This document shows, one piece after another, positions 42,928 to 52,205 of a stretch of DNA of 64,000 nucleotides. Source of the DNA: Vibrio splendidus (GTDB taxonomy: Bacteria > Pseudomonadota > Gammaproteobacteria > Enterobacterales > Vibrionaceae); contig NZ_MCUN01000022.1 of the NCBI RefSeq assembly GCF_002873455.1, positions 82,700-146,699 of the forward strand, given 5' to 3'. Numbering within the stretch: the stretch's first letter is position 1; each line of letters begins with the position of its first letter. The position numbers and the translations under genes are program-made. The notes under the pieces were generated by a model that was not told the origin of the DNA, did not search any database, and worked only from the letters and a program-made list of their open reading frames with translations.

Positions 42928-44181
42928 ATGAAAATAACGTCGTCTTTAGGCTCACTCTTAATTAGTAGTCTGTCTATCGAAATAAAACAGCGAGCGCTGA
43001 TAGAGCTCGTCATCAGTACCTATCAGCCGCAAGAGCGAACTGCTCTTTTTCAAAACGTGACTGAATATCGCAGAAGCCAATTAGAATTGCTCTTCCCTGA
43101 TCATCAAAAAAAAAGCTATTCGGTGCTGTTTGAGTTAATGGATTATCGCGGTCTAATTCAGCGTTATCCAAGTACGCTATCAGAAGAGATTGTGCGTCTT
43201 GAAGAAGCCGTGGGACAGTGTTGCATGCATTGGTTAGATTTTTGGTGCGAGTGTGAAATTGCCGCCATCAAAGCAAAATCACCATTAAACACCAAGTCCC
43301 CTTCTCCTGTGGATCTGCCCATTAAAGATAGTGCTTACTATGGTGCAATCGTCGAACAAATCGAAGGTTCTCAACTTGTGGTGCAAACGCCTTGTCACCC
43401 ACAAGGAATGCCGATCAGCGATGCCATTGCTTTAAGCAATCTTGAGGTGTTCATCAAAGGTGAGAAATGGTTTGAAATGCTACCTTTATTACACCTTTCT
43501 CAGGCAGGTAAGCATTTTATTCTACTCAAACATCCAGTTGATGAAGCCTTTCCGACGCTGGTTTCCTCTGCGCTGATTCAAGATTGGTCAAAGAGTGATA
43601 CGTGGTTAAGCTACGCGCCCCCGTTCAGCAACGAGCAATGGCACTACTGTTTACCCAATCACGGTTACGACGAACTGGCGAAGCTACAACTTTTCACACC
43701 GCCTACACTGTCAAAGTGTTATTCTCTGCCAGAATTTGACCAGCAATTCCAGTTACAATTGTCTGCTAAACACGCCCTATGTGAAGTGCTGCGTCTGACA
43801 GTCAGTGGCAAAACTCAACAAAAGCTCTATTTCCTCTATCTTGCTCAAAAAGAGCTGATGAGTGTCTTACACCAAATAGGGTACAAAATCGGCTTCACTA
43901 TTATCGAGCAACCTTTCATGCTTCAGTTTTATCAAACTATTGAACCTAATGCGTACTTCCACTCAGGGTATTGCGAATTAAATGATGACGGCACAACAAT
44001 TTATCGTGGGTTCTGGAATTTCGAGATGATGGTAAAAACATTCAATAACGTCGATTTTCGCAGCTACAAAAGCGCGGTGCGCGCGAGCAGAAAGTTAGGC
44101 TCACTAAAAAAATCAAGTTCTGCAGAAAAAACAATCTCAGTAAAAAAACCAAGTTCGGTAAGAAAAGATGAACATGTTTGA
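42928..44181 (+). CDS. luxM: LuxM/AinS-type acyl-homoserine-lactone synthase
   Basis: The 417-residue protein has the size of LuxM and AinS and lies directly before a LuxN receptor gene, overlapping it, as in V. harveyi. LuxM-type enzymes make acyl-homoserine lactones from S-adenosylmethionine and an acyl donor and are unrelated to LuxI. The conserved central part includes HPQGMPISDAIALSNLEVF and the C-terminal GYCELNDDGTTIYRGFWNFE. A Lys/Ser-rich C-terminal tail (SLKKSSSAEKTISVKKPSS) looks like a recent extension. The signal's acyl chain cannot be told from sequence. The ribosome-binding site is weak, so expression may be low. Confidence 0.9.
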   Translation: MKITSSLGSLLISSLSIEIKQRALIELVISTYQPQERTALFQNVTEYRRSQLELLFPDHQKKSYSVLFELMDYRGLIQRYPSTLSEEIVRLEEAVGQCCMHWLDFWCECEIAAIKAKSPLNTKSPSPVDLPIKDSAYYGAIVEQIEGSQLVVQTPCHPQGMPISDAIALSNLEVFIKGEKWFEMLPLLHLSQAGKHFILLKHPVDEAFPTLVSSALIQDWSKSDTWLSYAPPFSNEQWHYCLPNHGYDELAKLQLFTPPTLSKCYSLPEFDQQFQLQLSAKHALCEVLRLTVSGKTQQKLYFLYLAQKELMSVLHQIGYKIGFTIIEQPFMLQFYQTIEPNAYFHSGYCELNDDGTTIYRGFWNFEMMVKTFNNVDFRSYKSAVRASRKLGSLKKSSSAEKTISVKKPSSVRKDEHV

Positions 44182-46780
44182 TTTCGGCCTAGAGGCGATC
44201 ATCTATGCAAAAGCAATCACGTTGCTTGCAACTGTGGCTGTAGTTGTTATGTGGTTGCTCTATTATTGCTACCGCTTAAAACAAAAGAGTGAAGTGATCG
44301 CTGGCACACACCATGCCCCTTACATTGCATATTCAATCTGTATTGTTGCGTGGATCAGCAGTAACGCGTACTTCCATACCGATTTATTACCAGAACTCGG
44401 AGCCCCTGCCGCCGTGTTCGCGGCAAAGTTTGCCAACCTCGCCTCTTTCTTTGCGTTTGCCTTTGCCTATTACTTCTCGTGCAAGCTCGCAGCCGAACAA
44501 CGTAATGGTAAGGTTCACGCGTGGCAACAAGCCATTTTTGTCACACTAACTGTCTACTCCTTCTTTATCAATGTAAGCCCAGGGTTGACCGTTGAACATG
44601 TCACTATTACTGGCCCAAGCCAGTTCGTGATCGAGTTTGGCACACACACGCCGTACTTCTTTATTGGAATGATAAGCTTCGTTGTCCTGACGCTATTCAA
44701 CCTCGTGGCCATGCGCGCCAACAGCAGCAAACTTACCTTAGCCAAAACCAACTACATGATCGCGGGCATTTTAGTGTTCATGCTGTCTACGGCGACAATC
44801 CACCTAGGTATGACCTACTTCTTGCGTGACTTCTCACTCACTTGGCTGCCACCAGCCTTGTCGATCAGTGAGATGTTATTCGTTGGCTATGCTCTACTTA
44901 CTTCTCGTTTTTACAGCTTAAAATATCTGGCGTACATGAGCCTAAATACGTTATTGGTGTGTGCAATTTTGGTGATACCTTTTGGCGCGATATTTATCCC
45001 ATTGACAGACGATAACCAATGGCTCATTGCTATCCCGATCTGCGCGGTTATCGGCATCACTTGGCATTTACTCTACAAACGCGTGAGCCACTACGCCTCT
45101 TTCTTTATCTACGGAAACAAGAAAACGCCAGTACAACAGATCCTCGCGCTAGAAGAGGATTTCAAGCTATCAATTGATGATGCAATGCGTCGTTTGGGTA
45201 GCCTGCTGCAGATTCCTGAAGACAAGCTACGCTTGGTGAACAGCAACTACAACGAAACCTTTTACGAGGATTATCTGTCTACTAACAAGTCCGTTTTAGT
45301 GTTCGATGAGTTGTCTCAGGAGCTTGATTACACCGCACCAGCCAAGCGCTCAATCAAAGCCCTGTATGACAAAATGATCTCCAACGATACCGCCTTGGTG
45401 ATGCCTCTGTTTGGTCAGGGAAAATCAGTTACACATTTATTGGTATCGTCACACAAGAGCAACGATCAGATGTTCTCTAACGAAGAAATCTCTGCTCTGC
45501 AAACCTTATTAACTCGTGTACAAAGCACCATCGAAGCCGATAGACGCATCCGCCAAAGCCGCGCCCTTGCTAACTCTATCGCTCATGAAATGCGTAACCC
45601 ACTGGCTCAAGTGCAATTGCAATTTGAACTATTAAAGCAGCACATTGATAATCAAGCACCAGCGAAACAAATCCTGCAGGATATTGAGAATGGCCAAGCG
45701 GCGATTCAACGTGGCCGACAACTGATTGACATCATCCTACGCGAAGTTAGTGACAGTGCACCTGAACACGGTCCTATCACCATGACCTCTATCCACAAAG
45801 CCGTCGATCAAGCCGTCAGCCACTATGGCTTTGAGAATGAAAAAATCATTGAACGCATTCGTTTGCCACAACACGCTGATTTTGTAGCGAAGCTGAATGA
45901 AACCCTATTCAACTTCGTTATTTTCAACCTGATACGTAACGCGATCTATTACTTTGACTCTTACCCAGACAGCCAAATTGAGATCAGCACCAAAACAGGA
46001 TCTTACGAGAACGTTCTCACATTCCGTGATACCGGCCCCGGCATTGACGAAGCCATTGTTCATAAGATCTTTGATGACTTCTTCTCTTACCAAAAAAGCG
46101 GTGGTAGTGGTTTAGGTCTAGGCTACTGTCAACGCGTAATGCGTTCATTTGGTGGTCGAGTTGAGTGCAAATCTAAGCTTGGTGAATTTACCGAGTTCCA
46201 CCTGTACTTCCCTGTTGTGCCAAATGCACCCAAAGCAGATGCACTTCGTACGCCTTACTTCAATGATTGGAAAAGCAATAAAACTTCCGCTGAAAACAAA
46301 ACCAACGCAGAAGCTAAGCCAGATAACCAAGCGGCAACGCAAAGTTCAGAACCAACAAGTACGCTAACACCCGAGAATCATTTGGCTCCAACTGTACTTA
46401 TCGTCGATGATAAAGAAGTGCAACGCACGCTTGTTCAGATGTACCTAAGCCGACTTGGCGTAAATAGCTTGCAAGCAAAAAACGGGGAGAATGCTGTCGA
46501 ACTGTTCAGATCACAAAAGGTTGATTTGATCTTAATGGACGTACAAATGCCGATAATGAATGGATTTGACGCAAGCCAGATCATCAAAGCGCGCTCACCT
46601 CAAACACCAATCATTGCTTTGTCTGGGGAGTCGGGGCAACACGAGTTAGACATGATCAGCAAACTGATGGATGGTCGCCTAGAGAAGCCAACTTCTTTGA
46701 AGGCATTGCAATACGTACTGGACAACTGGTTAGAGAAAGACTGGGCGTCAAACGCTTCTAAAGAAACAGAAAATGAATAG
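44174..46780 (+). CDS. luxN: Quorum-sensing hybrid histidine kinase LuxN
   Basis: The protein is 868 residues from the ATG at 44174 (MFDFGLEAIIYAKAI), preferred to the ATG two codons earlier because it matches the LuxN start and places the phospho-His at H471 (NSIAHEMRNP), the LuxN position. About nine membrane segments fill residues 1-290, then come the His-kinase core with FRDTGPGID and GGSGLGLGYCQ, a Thr/Asn/Ala-rich linker, and a receiver domain with phospho-acceptor Asp in LILMDVQMP (D789). The linker is longer than I recall for V. harveyi LuxN. It binds the LuxM product and, at low density, phosphorylates LuxU. It overlaps luxM by 8 bp. Confidence 0.95.
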   Translation: MFDFGLEAIIYAKAITLLATVAVVVMWLLYYCYRLKQKSEVIAGTHHAPYIAYSICIVAWISSNAYFHTDLLPELGAPAAVFAAKFANLASFFAFAFAYYFSCKLAAEQRNGKVHAWQQAIFVTLTVYSFFINVSPGLTVEHVTITGPSQFVIEFGTHTPYFFIGMISFVVLTLFNLVAMRANSSKLTLAKTNYMIAGILVFMLSTATIHLGMTYFLRDFSLTWLPPALSISEMLFVGYALLTSRFYSLKYLAYMSLNTLLVCAILVIPFGAIFIPLTDDNQWLIAIPICAVIGITWHLLYKRVSHYASFFIYGNKKTPVQQILALEEDFKLSIDDAMRRLGSLLQIPEDKLRLVNSNYNETFYEDYLSTNKSVLVFDELSQELDYTAPAKRSIKALYDKMISNDTALVMPLFGQGKSVTHLLVSSHKSNDQMFSNEEISALQTLLTRVQSTIEADRRIRQSRALANSIAHEMRNPLAQVQLQFELLKQHIDNQAPAKQILQDIENGQAAIQRGRQLIDIILREVSDSAPEHGPITMTSIHKAVDQAVSHYGFENEKIIERIRLPQHADFVAKLNETLFNFVIFNLIRNAIYYFDSYPDSQIEISTKTGSYENVLTFRDTGPGIDEAIVHKIFDDFFSYQKSGGSGLGLGYCQRVMRSFGGRVECKSKLGEFTEFHLYFPVVPNAPKADALRTPYFNDWKSNKTSAENKTNAEAKPDNQAATQSSEPTSTLTPENHLAPTVLIVDDKEVQRTLVQMYLSRLGVNSLQAKNGENAVELFRSQKVDLILMDVQMPIMNGFDASQIIKARSPQTPIIALSGESGQHELDMISKLMDGRLEKPTSLKALQYVLDNWLEKDWASNASKETENE

Positions 46781-46793
46781 CTAACAACGAATC

Positions 46794-46831
46794 AAAAATG
46801 CCCTCAAGAGATATCTTGAGGGCATTTTTTT
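46794..46831. terminator. Bidirectional intrinsic terminator
   Basis: A 16-bp stem (aaaaatgccctcaaga / tcttgagggcattttt) with loop gata, between luxN and the convergent LysR gene. Confidence 0.9.
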
Positions 46832-46866
46832 CAGGCTCATTGAATGAAAAAAAACACAGCTAAAGT

Positions 46867-47793
46867 TTACTGATGCTTGGCTTCTGTCATCGCAGTTTCG
46901 ATCAAATCCAGTAACCATTTGTACTTAGCTGAGTGCTGGTTTTTCTTATGAAGATAGGCGAACACCTCCATCTCCTCGGTCCCCTCTTCCAGTCCTTCAA
47001 TCACAATTGAACGCAATACACCTTTATGTTGTTCAATCACCGGAGGCATACAGGGGGCAATAATATTGGAGTGCTTGATCGTTTCAATTAGCGCAATAAT
47101 AGAAGTCGTTCGCAGCGCCATGTTAATGGTCTTACCTTGGCTCAAAACTTCCTCTTCCAACCGTGAATGTTTGTTTTGGTCGAAATAAGCAAGGTCAACA
47201 TGAGCAAATGGGAACGACAACAAATCATCAATCGTTGCGATGGACGCCTTGAAAGGATGATCGGCTCTTACCGCCAATACAAACTTTAAGGTTACGAGAG
47301 GCACGGCAATGATCTCGGCAGGCAGACTCTCGGCTTCGAAGTGGATAACAAAATCAACCTCGTCGTTCTTAAGTCTTTCCAACGAATTTTGAGAACTCGT
47401 ATGGCTTATCAGCCTTGAAAGTGGACTTTCCATTGCGAGCTGATGAAAAAGAGCCGGTGTTAACCAAGGCAAAATATGAGGGTTCGCCTCTATCTTAAAG
47501 TCTTCGCTTAATTCGGCAGGAGTAAACTGCTTACCTTCTTCTATCGCCGCGACCAAACCGTCTAGTAGTGGAAAAACACGTCGATACAGATCCTCAGAAT
47601 AAGGCGTCGGGAGAAACTGCTTATTGGACAAGACAAATAACTCCTCACTTAACGACTCCTTAAGCTTTTTGATGCTTTGGCTTACCGCTGGCGTCGAAAC
47701 AAACAGCTTTTCGGCTGCTTTTCGCAAGCTTTTTTCTTGATATACCACCACAAACACTTTCAGTAAGTTCAAATCAACATTGTTCAGTTTCAT
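46867..47793 (-). CDS. LysR-family regulator
   Basis: The protein is 308 residues from the ATG at 47793 (MKLNNVDLNLLKVF), the usual LysR start; an ATG six codons earlier exists. The helix-turn-helix is SLRKAAEKLFVSTPAVSQSIKKL, with an effector domain behind. It is divergent from the outer-membrane-like gene by 130 bp and probably controls it and the DUF1254 gene. The effector is unknown. Confidence 0.82.
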   Translation of the reverse strand: MKLNNVDLNLLKVFVVVYQEKSLRKAAEKLFVSTPAVSQSIKKLKESLSEELFVLSNKQFLPTPYSEDLYRRVFPLLDGLVAAIEEGKQFTPAELSEDFKIEANPHILPWLTPALFHQLAMESPLSRLISHTSSQNSLERLKNDEVDFVIHFEAESLPAEIIAVPLVTLKFVLAVRADHPFKASIATIDDLLSFPFAHVDLAYFDQNKHSRLEEEVLSQGKTINMALRTTSIIALIETIKHSNIIAPCMPPVIEQHKGVLRSIVIEGLEEGTEEMEVFAYLHKKNQHSAKYKWLLDLIETAMTEAKHQ

Positions 47794-47923
47794 ACCAAAA
47801 CCATAAATCATTGCTTAACGAATGATTAAGTTTATATGAATTAACTTAACGATGTCCACTTTGTATAGTTATCCCACCTTCACGCAACACACGGATGTAG
47901 TGAGATAAACTTATGAGGCATCT

Positions 47924-48712
47924 ATGTTATTACAACGTTCAATTCTTTCTCTAACTCCTTTACTTCTGGCAAGTGTCGCCTTTGCGGAAGAAACCGAAAT
48001 TCAAGATATGTCAGATCCGTTAGCAGTCTATACACAAGGTGGCTTCGGTTACACAGACAAAGGCTTAAATCTGAAAATCGGGCAAACCTACGACACTGGT
48101 AGTGATACAACCATGGGTATGAATGTCTTGGAAATCAAAGGCATTGCTGGTGAAGCCATTGGTTGGAACAACCGAGGCGCAGATGACAGTATCGATTCGA
48201 TTCGTTTCAGAAACTTCGGCGTAGACTTAACCAATGGTCGCGGCACACAAGTCGATATGTCTTGGGATTTCGATAGTAATCAAGGTAGTGCGTCATACAG
48301 CTTCATACAGGCTCTTCCACAAATGGGCATGTTTAACTTCTATCCGCTTGCGGGTGTCGGTGTTGCTGCCGGTGAAGAGTTGGTTGAAGGCTCAGGAGGC
48401 AACCTCGATGCAGATCAACTCCGAGATCGCTACAACATGCACGGTACTTTCTATGTGGCGGGTATGTACGCAAAAATGCAGCTCACCGACAAGATTTGGT
48501 TGAACTACAACCCTATGTATCTAGGCACGATGTCTGGTTCATCAACATTCAAAGATTATGGCTTTGAGGGCAATGATTCTGTACTTGCACATGAGTTTGC
48601 AGCGAGCTACCAGATTAACCCAAGAGCAAACGTTCGTTATTTTGCAAACTGGACAGAAAATACAAGTATCGAAGACGGTGATCACCGCATCGAATTTAAC
48701 TATCAGTTTTAA
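47924..48712 (+). CDS. Putative outer-membrane beta-barrel protein
   Basis: The 262-residue protein has a signal peptide (MLLQRSILSLTPLLLASVAFA). Its mature part is rich in Gly, Tyr and alternating hydrophobic strands, and it ends IEFNYQF, with the terminal Phe recognised by the outer-membrane assembly machinery. I do not recognise a named family. The next gene on the strand is the DUF1254 protein with a 67-bp gap, so both may respond to the same LysR regulator. Confidence 0.6.
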   Translation: MLLQRSILSLTPLLLASVAFAEETEIQDMSDPLAVYTQGGFGYTDKGLNLKIGQTYDTGSDTTMGMNVLEIKGIAGEAIGWNNRGADDSIDSIRFRNFGVDLTNGRGTQVDMSWDFDSNQGSASYSFIQALPQMGMFNFYPLAGVGVAAGEELVEGSGGNLDADQLRDRYNMHGTFYVAGMYAKMQLTDKIWLNYNPMYLGTMSGSSTFKDYGFEGNDSVLAHEFAASYQINPRANVRYFANWTENTSIEDGDHRIEFNYQF

Positions 48713-48779
48713 GCAGCCATTCTCTGCTTGGATGAGCTCTTTCAGTTTTAGCGATAACTTTGAGTTTTTGAGGACACAT

Positions 48780-50291
48780 ATGAACCTAATATCTAAAGCC
48801 CTTATCGGTACGTTCACTTGCCCACTACGATCGACAGCGATGCTAGTTTCTATAACAGCCTTGTTTTCTGCAACGGCGATAGCTGGGAACAATGACACGA
48901 CAGAAACTATTCAAACACGTGCAGGTGACTTTACTTTCGAAACCGACTTTCTTCATGGCATTCCAACACAAGCAAGCTCAGAGAAGCTGTTTGAATTGAT
49001 GGATTATCAACGAGCGTCGCAAGCGTACATTTGGTCAGTACCTTTAGTTTCGAATTACGCATGGAAACAAGCGTATGCCAACATGGGCGCAGAAGATGGC
49101 CAAATCACCTACGTAGAGTCTCATGAATCTAAACTGGGTGGTTTAACTTACAACACCTCTACGCCGTATGCGATTACCTGGTTTAACGTAGAGAAAGAGC
49201 CCGTAGTGATTGAGATTCCGACAGACGAGTTGCGCGGCGCAGTGCACACCATGTGGCAAATTGGCATTTCTCAAATGACAGAGCCGGGTGTCTACGTTGT
49301 AAAAGCAAAAGGTTCTGAAACGCCGCGCAACCTTCCAAAGGGCGCTAAGGTATTTGAGTCTGACACGAACAACGTTTTCTTCGGTGTTCGCTTAATGGCG
49401 AAGTCAGAACAACAGCGTATGAAAGATTTAGAAGCGCTAAAGATCACAGACCTGAGTGGCAAACTACTTAGCAATAACGGTGTGAACTTCCCTGAGCATG
49501 GCGAAGACGCCAAACACCCGCGTGGCATGGCATTTTGGGAAACGCTGAATGAAGCAATACAAGCTGAGCCAGTAGCAGAGCGCGATCGTATGATGCACGA
49601 CATGCTACGCCCACTAGGTATTGAAAAAGGCAAAGCATTTACCCCATCAGCTCAGCAGCGTGACACCTTAGAACAAGCTGTCGTCATGGGTGAAGCCATG
49701 GTCAAAAACATCGACTTCAACAAAACCGAACGCCTGCCACACGCGGCTTATGGTAAAGAAGGGAATTCGTGGGAGATCGCAACGGCTTCAACACCAAACC
49801 AAGATCGTCACTATGGTATGGACCTTGATGGACGTGCGGCTTGGTTTTATGAAGCAGTGACTAACGACATTGCAATGCACGGATTTGAGAACGGCGGCTG
49901 GGGTCAGATCTACTTAGACAACTACCGTGATGACAATGGAAAAGGGCTTAATGGCAGCAATCACTACACTCTGACACTGGATGGAGATGTAAATTTCGCC
50001 GATTTATTCTGGACCATCACTGTCTACAACGTTGAAAACCGCGCTATCATCGACAACGACATTGAGCGTGCTGATGTGGGTTCAAACATCGAAGGGACAG
50101 TTAGAGATGCAAAAGGCAATTACACCTTCCACTTCTCGCCAACTAAACCTGCTGGTGTAAATGAAGCGAATTGGGTTCAAACCAGAGAAGATGAAAACTG
50201 GTTTGTCTACTTCCGTGCTTACTCACCAAGTAAAGCATTTGTAGAGCAGCAGCCTGAAACCTTGCTGCCTAACTTTAAGCGTGTGAACTGA
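48780..50291 (+). CDS. DUF1254/DUF1214-family exported protein
   Basis: The protein is 503 residues from the ATG at 48780, which has gagg seven bases upstream; the longer frame runs back into the previous gene and is not used. A signal peptide (residues 1 to about 36) precedes a DUF1254 region (QRASQAYIWSVPLVSNYAW, WFNVEKEPVVIEIP) and a C-terminal DUF1214 region (DNYRDDNGKGLNGSNHYTL, FWTITVYNVENRAIIDN). Such proteins are widespread in the periplasm of marine bacteria, with unknown chemistry. Confidence 0.8.
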   Translation: MNLISKALIGTFTCPLRSTAMLVSITALFSATAIAGNNDTTETIQTRAGDFTFETDFLHGIPTQASSEKLFELMDYQRASQAYIWSVPLVSNYAWKQAYANMGAEDGQITYVESHESKLGGLTYNTSTPYAITWFNVEKEPVVIEIPTDELRGAVHTMWQIGISQMTEPGVYVVKAKGSETPRNLPKGAKVFESDTNNVFFGVRLMAKSEQQRMKDLEALKITDLSGKLLSNNGVNFPEHGEDAKHPRGMAFWETLNEAIQAEPVAERDRMMHDMLRPLGIEKGKAFTPSAQQRDTLEQAVVMGEAMVKNIDFNKTERLPHAAYGKEGNSWEIATASTPNQDRHYGMDLDGRAAWFYEAVTNDIAMHGFENGGWGQIYLDNYRDDNGKGLNGSNHYTLTLDGDVNFADLFWTITVYNVENRAIIDNDIERADVGSNIEGTVRDAKGNYTFHFSPTKPAGVNEANWVQTREDENWFVYFRAYSPSKAFVEQQPETLLPNFKRVN

Positions 50292-50358
50292 TCATCTAAA
50301 GCAAATCGCGGATGACTTATCCACGCCTTTAAAAACTTTCAGGCTCACAGAGCAAAAC

Positions 50359-50386
50359 AAAAGAGGAGCCTTAGTGCTCCTCTTTT
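50359..50386. terminator. Bidirectional intrinsic terminator
   Basis: An 11-bp perfect stem (aaaagaggagc / gctcctctttt) with a 6-nt loop. Confidence 0.9.
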
Positions 50387-50429
50387 ATGTTCTATTTAAA
50401 TCTAACAGCCAAGTAAGGCCTTGATAAAA

Positions 50430-51068
50430 TTAATCTAAAAGTGAACGTACGTAATCTGCAATGTCTGGGTTTTGACAATGGTCAAAGAAGCATTGTTGGA
50501 AGCGCTCGCTACCAACCGCTGTTTTTACAAGCTCTTGGTCGATTGCTCTTAACGAGTCAATAAAGTTATCTTTTACCACCGCCGCTTTCACTTCATTCAA
50601 AATAGCTGCATTGCGCTGCTGTGGCTCTGCTCTCTCCAGAGGGTAACCTTGGCCACGCTCACCGGTGAAAGCCTTTTCGAATATATAACGGATATTCAGC
50701 TCACCAGCCCAGCCAAAGCCTTTAGCAAAAGCGAGGGCGATAGCATTGCCGTTGTTGATTTGGTTAAACAAGAAAGCATCTGATGGCTCTAGGCAGTATC
50801 CACAAACGACACCCGGATGCAGATTCAGTGACATCAAAGCACCTTGGCCTGTACCACAACCCGTCACAACAAAATCCACCGCCTTTGAATTGATCAGAAT
50901 GCTCGCCATGATACCGAGATGAATATAAGTTAAGTGGTGATCATTCTCGTCTGTCATGCCTAAGTTGAAAACATCATGACCAAGACCACCAGCCACCGAC
51001 TCTAACTCAGCTGAGACCATGGCATTTTTGCCGGCTTGACTGTTTTCCATCATTAATGCGATTTTCAT
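50430..51068 (-). CDS. RpiB/LacAB-family isomerase, DhuI-like
   Basis: The 212-residue protein has the RpiB pattern (AGKNAMVSAELESVAGGLGHDVFNLG, VDFVVTGCGTGQGA with the catalytic Cys, GVVCGYCLEPSDAFLFNQINNGNAIALAF) and a C-terminal extension beyond the usual 150 residues. The next upstream gene is a KduD-type dehydrogenase. In DhuI/DhuD pairs known from streptococci, an RpiB-type isomerase converts 4-deoxy-5-ketouronate and the SDR reduces the product, in breakdown of uronate-rich polysaccharides. I infer that role; it would replace the unrelated KduI. Confidence 0.75.
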   Translation of the reverse strand: MKIALMMENSQAGKNAMVSAELESVAGGLGHDVFNLGMTDENDHHLTYIHLGIMASILINSKAVDFVVTGCGTGQGALMSLNLHPGVVCGYCLEPSDAFLFNQINNGNAIALAFAKGFGWAGELNIRYIFEKAFTGERGQGYPLERAEPQQRNAAILNEVKAAVVKDNFIDSLRAIDQELVKTAVGSERFQQCFFDHCQNPDIADYVRSLLD

Positions 51069-51131
51069 TTATGTTCTCCTGCAAGATTGCTGCAAATTTA
51101 AAATTCTTAACCGTGTTTGTTATAAGAGCAG

Positions 51132-51890
51132 TTAGCGTGCTAACCACCCCCCATCGACAGCAATGGTGTAACCGTTGATGTAATCCGATGCTGATGATGC
51201 TAAGAACACACAAGGGCCTGCGATATCCTGTGGTGTACCCCAACGTTCGGCAGGAATACGCTCAAGAATCGCTTGATTGCGCTCAACATCGTCACGTAGT
51301 GCTTGAGTGTTATTCGTTTCCATATAGCCAGGGGCAATCGCATTGACATTGATGTTGTCGCGCGCCCATTCGTTCGCCATCGCACGTGTTATTCCCATCA
51401 CAGCACTCTTTGAGGCCGTATAAGAAGGCACGCGAATACCACCTTGGAATGAAAGCATTGATGCGATATTAATGATCTTACCGCCAGTGTCTTGAGCCTT
51501 GAATTGCTTCGCAACCGCCTGAGACATAAAGAAAACGGTCTTCGTATTGACGTTCATTACGTCATCCCAATTTTGCTCTGAAAACTCAATCGCGTCTTCA
51601 CGGCGGATGATGCCAGCATTGTTGACCAGGATGTCGACTTGACCAAACTCAGCCAAAGTTCTCTCTATAATGCCAGGAATACACTCTTGCTTTAGAAGGT
51701 CGGCACGTACGTCTAAAAACGCATGACCCGCAGCACTCATTATCTCAACGGTCTCTTCAGGCTCGCTACGGTTAACACCAACAACCTTACAACCAGCTTC
51801 AGCTAAACCCATTGCAATACCTTGTCCAAGGCCAGTATTACAACCAGTCACTATCGCGACTTTCCCTTCTAAACTAAATGACTCTAACAT
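51132..51890 (-). CDS. kduD: 2-dehydro-3-deoxy-D-gluconate 5-dehydrogenase (KduD-like SDR)
   Basis: The 252-residue classical SDR has the cofactor motif TGCNTGLGQG, NNAG, the catalytic Ser, and YTASK, and closes with DGGWLAR as KduD does. It reduces 2,5-diketo-3-deoxygluconate to KDG in pectin or alginate breakdown. It is the first gene of a two-gene operon with the RpiB-type isomerase (63-bp gap). Confidence 0.85.
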   Translation of the reverse strand: MLESFSLEGKVAIVTGCNTGLGQGIAMGLAEAGCKVVGVNRSEPEETVEIMSAAGHAFLDVRADLLKQECIPGIIERTLAEFGQVDILVNNAGIIRREDAIEFSEQNWDDVMNVNTKTVFFMSQAVAKQFKAQDTGGKIINIASMLSFQGGIRVPSYTASKSAVMGITRAMANEWARDNINVNAIAPGYMETNNTQALRDDVERNQAILERIPAERWGTPQDIAGPCVFLASSASDYINGYTIAVDGGWLAR

Positions 51891-52205
51891 CTGTTCGCTC
51901 GCTCAATTACGTTTGGAATTGTGGCATATCGTTACCACCACTCAATTAAATCATACAATACGATATTAAAACGAGACTGACGTTAAAGAACTTGGATCAA
52001 AACCCGTTGAACAAATTGAAACGAATACAACAAAGTAAATGGACAGGGTGCGTGATTTGAAGAAGGGTAAACCGGTAACCGTTTAGGAATATAGAGCCCG
52101 TAAATTATCTAAAACAGATATTTCAGGTATTTGGCAACAATCCGATGATTTAAAAGGCTAAACGGTATATACATAATAATGTGTTATTAAAAGTACTGAA
52201 TTATC
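51891..52205. other. Intergenic region kduD / MFS gene
   Basis: The gap holds a LacI-family-like palindrome (52068-52085) and no ORF. It supplies promoters for two divergent genes. Confidence 0.5.
52068..52085. promoter_or_regulatory. LacI-type operator-like palindrome
   Basis: The sequence taaaccggtaaccgttta pairs TAAACCGG with CCGTTTA with one extra base on one side. ACCGGTAAC resembles LacI/GntR-type operators. Confidence 0.35.

Noticed and set aside
48558..48779. Upstream extension of the DUF1254 gene into the preceding gene
   Set aside because: The ATG at 48780 has a good ribosome-binding site and gives a signal peptide; the extension overlaps another gene out of frame.
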